64,000 nt of DNA, taken from Bacillota bacterium (GTDB taxonomy: Bacteria; Bacillota; Dethiobacteria; DTU022; PWGO01). The notes below the pieces were generated by a model. It made no database searches. It saw nothing but the letters and a program-made list of their open reading frames with translations, and was not told the origin of the DNA. Within the stretch, counting starts at the first letter, position 1, and each line of letters opens with the position of its first letter. Shown piece after piece: positions 62,592 through 64,000 of this stretch. Location of the stretch: assembly GCA_012518215.1 (NCBI GenBank), contig JAAYSV010000006.1, positions 124,001 to 188,000 of the forward strand. Direction: 5' to 3'. Made by a program: the position numbers and the translations under genes.

Positions 62592-63428
62592 TTATTTTGT
62601 GTTCAGGATACCGTCAAGATAAACATCGGCGATGCTCTGCCCGTATGCGGGATTCGGGGCCCAGCGCCCCCCCAACTCCTCGACATAGCGGATTGTGCCT
62701 GCCGAGGGGGTTGTCAGGACAACATGGTAACGCGGGTGGGGGGTGCCGATAGGCGTTCCGGATTTTCCGAAGATGTAGGCATTTATATGGTTGTAATGCC
62801 CCCTTACCCCATCCTCGGGGCTGTCAAAGGCCTGGTGGTCCTCGGTCTCATCCCCGGTGGGGTTACCGGTCTTTATCCCTGCCCAATTGTTCTGATAGGG
62901 CCGGACATTGCCCGTGAACAGGCCGAAATTGGTCTCCTTGGCAGACTGTGCATAGAGCACTTCCGGCCTGATACCGGTGAGTTCTCCATATTGCCAGTAT
63001 GTCGGGGCAATATCGATGAATCTCTGATGATACTTGTAGTTTCCCTCATTATCTTTCCCCCGCTTCCTGACCCACCGTTGTGCCTTCTCCACGGTGGCCA
63101 GGGCCGGGCCGAGCAGCGGGGTCTTCTCGATAGGGAATTTTTGAACCAGCTCCACGGTTTTTCTCAATATCATGATTGCATCTCCGACATCGATTTCCTT
63201 CCCGATGGTTACCTTTGCCCGGCGGGCGCCTTCCATGCCGTAAATTTCTTTTATCTTTTCGTGGCCGACCACATCCCGCAGAACCAGGATGGCATCATTA
63301 ACGTCTGTATGCCCGTCATTGTTGACGTCACCGTAATGAATCACATCGGCGGCTGCCCTGCCGGGAAACCATATCGAGGCCAGCAACAAAATGGCAAATA
63401 CCAGTGCCACGCTTTTGAAAGATTTCAT
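62592..63428 (-). CDS. Secreted dockerin protein with glucosaminidase-like domain
   Basis: The 278-residue protein has a signal peptide (residues 1-27, ending GRAAA), then a type I dockerin-like module: DVNNDGHTDVNDAILVLR at 34-51 is a canonical calcium loop, while the second repeat (AKVTIGKEIDVGDAIMILRK) has lost loop aspartates. Residues about 130-278 resemble a glucosaminidase/lysozyme-type domain with the likely catalytic Glu165 in SAKETNFG and NNWAGIK after it. ATG 63428 has GGAGAT eight bases upstream. The enzyme probably acts on peptidoglycan. No cohesin or scaffoldin is in the window. Confidence 0.8.
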   Translation of the reverse strand: MKSFKSVALVFAILLLASIWFPGRAAADVIHYGDVNNDGHTDVNDAILVLRDVVGHEKIKEIYGMEGARRAKVTIGKEIDVGDAIMILRKTVELVQKFPIEKTPLLGPALATVEKAQRWVRKRGKDNEGNYKYHQRFIDIAPTYWQYGELTGIRPEVLYAQSAKETNFGLFTGNVRPYQNNWAGIKTGNPTGDETEDHQAFDSPEDGVRGHYNHINAYIFGKSGTPIGTPHPRYHVVLTTPSAGTIRYVEELGGRWAPNPAYGQSIADVYLDGILNTK

Positions 63429-63453
63429 CTGCAGCATCTCCAATCGATAGCGT

Positions 63454-64000
63454 TCAATCTTGCTGAAGGAGGCCGTCTTCCCATCTCCCGTGCTGTTCCA
63501 CCCCGTCGGGAAAGGTAAGTACGCCTTCCCCATGCATCCGGTTGTCCCTGAATGACCCGCTGTACCGGGTGCCATCACCCATCGTCAGTATGCCCTGACC
63601 TTCACGTTTGTTGCTTTTGTATTCTCCTTCGTAACTGGTGCCGTCTTCCTGCAGGTAGATACCTTTCCCATGCATCAGCCCTTTTTCAAAGGTTCCTATG
63701 TAAATATCGCCGTTATCGTTGATCAATGCCCCCGTTCCATGCGGCAGCCCCATCTGCAGTTCTCCGACATATCTGATTTCCGGATAGGTGATCGTTCTCA
63801 TTTTGGAGCTATGATGACGGGGCTTTCCCTCCAGGATCAGCACCCCCTTTCCGTGTGGTTCCCCCTTTCTGGTTTCACCCAGATACTCGATGTTGCCGAA
63901 GGCGAGTACCTGAAAAGAACCCTGGTAAACAACATTGCCATCGACGGTCAATATCCCTTTTCCCCGTGGCACCCCGTCTTCCGTTTCTCCTGCAAAGGTC
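63454..64000 (-). CDS. MORN-repeat protein, 5' end beyond the window
   Basis: The minus-strand frame is open to the window edge, so the N-terminus is missing; about 181 residues are visible. It consists of some seven MORN repeats of the form YxGxxxxGxxHGxGxL followed by a DG turn. Examples are GEPHGKGVLI, GLMHGKGIYL and NRMHGEGVLTF. MORN repeats form an elongated beta sheet that binds lipids or partners. A GTG at 63972 could serve as a start, but the repeat pattern continues upstream of it. The dockerin gene follows 25 bases downstream. Confidence 0.85.
   Translation of the reverse strand, partial: TFAGETEDGVPRGKGILTVDGNVVYQGSFQVLAFGNIEYLGETRKGEPHGKGVLILEGKPRHHSSKMRTITYPEIRYVGELQMGLPHGTGALINDNGDIYIGTFEKGLMHGKGIYLQEDGTSYEGEYKSNKREGQGILTMGDGTRYSGSFRDNRMHGEGVLTFPDGVEQHGRWEDGLLQQD

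Overview
The window reads as chromosome from a spore-forming, monoderm member of the Bacillota, most likely a Clostridia- or Syntrophomonadia-like anaerobe. I cannot name a genus. The lineage call rests on sporulation genes (spoVFB, spoVS, spoVK, a SpoIIIE/FtsK translocase, a SpoVB-like flippase), the RNase J plus RNase Y pair, a Gram-positive LexA box, a leucine T-box, and CheV. A fused ADP-forming acyl-CoA synthetase and parts of a sodium-pumping decarboxylase point to fermentative or syntrophic energy metabolism. About ten genes appear to start with TTG, which is frequent.

Layout. (1) 1-21,817, plus strand: a block collinear with the Bacillus subtilis spoVF-rnjB-tepA-ylzJ-spoIIIE-ymfM-cinA-recA-rny-ymdB-spoVS region. 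It carries insertions: the acyl-CoA synthetase, a Na/phosphate transporter, uppP, a short FtsH-type protease with a small membrane partner where pgsA would lie, a membrane metallophosphoesterase, and thpR. (2) 21,848-34,920, mostly plus: a dipeptidase/PHP pair, sodium-pump decarboxylase gamma, biotin-carrier and beta subunits, two VanW-family proteins, an SGNH hydrolase, gltX, capA (minus), yjbQ, and a group of poorly known membrane and PRC-barrel proteins. (3) 34,921-38,622: an AT-rich stretch with a possible transposase remnant, T-box-controlled leuA, then yedK and lexA diverging from a shared region that contains a LexA box. (4) 38,761-49,654, minus: ynbB-hflX-spoVK-hfq-miaA-mutL-mutS-miaB, a second Bacillus-like conserved block in opposite orientation. 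(5) 49,909-64,000: cheV, an Ldh2-type dehydrogenase, a SpoVB-like flippase (plus), a metallo-beta-lactamase-fold enzyme, DedA, a ROK kinase, then proC-proB-proA with a homocitrate/Re-citrate-synthase-like gene, an SH3 lipoprotein (plus), a dockerin-bearing glucosaminidase-like protein and a MORN-repeat protein that runs off the edge.

The genes mostly serve RNA turnover and modification (rnj, rny, ymdB, thpR, hfq, miaA, miaB, hflX), DNA repair and its SOS control (recA, recX, lexA, yedK, mutS, mutL), envelope and spore building, and proline/leucine supply. No tRNA, rRNA, CRISPR array, prophage or intact insertion sequence was seen. The least explained parts are the FtsH-like pair, the perfect palindrome between rny and ymdB, the 31-33.5 kb unknown block and the proCBA-associated synthase. 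None of them amounts to a clear new system on sequence alone.
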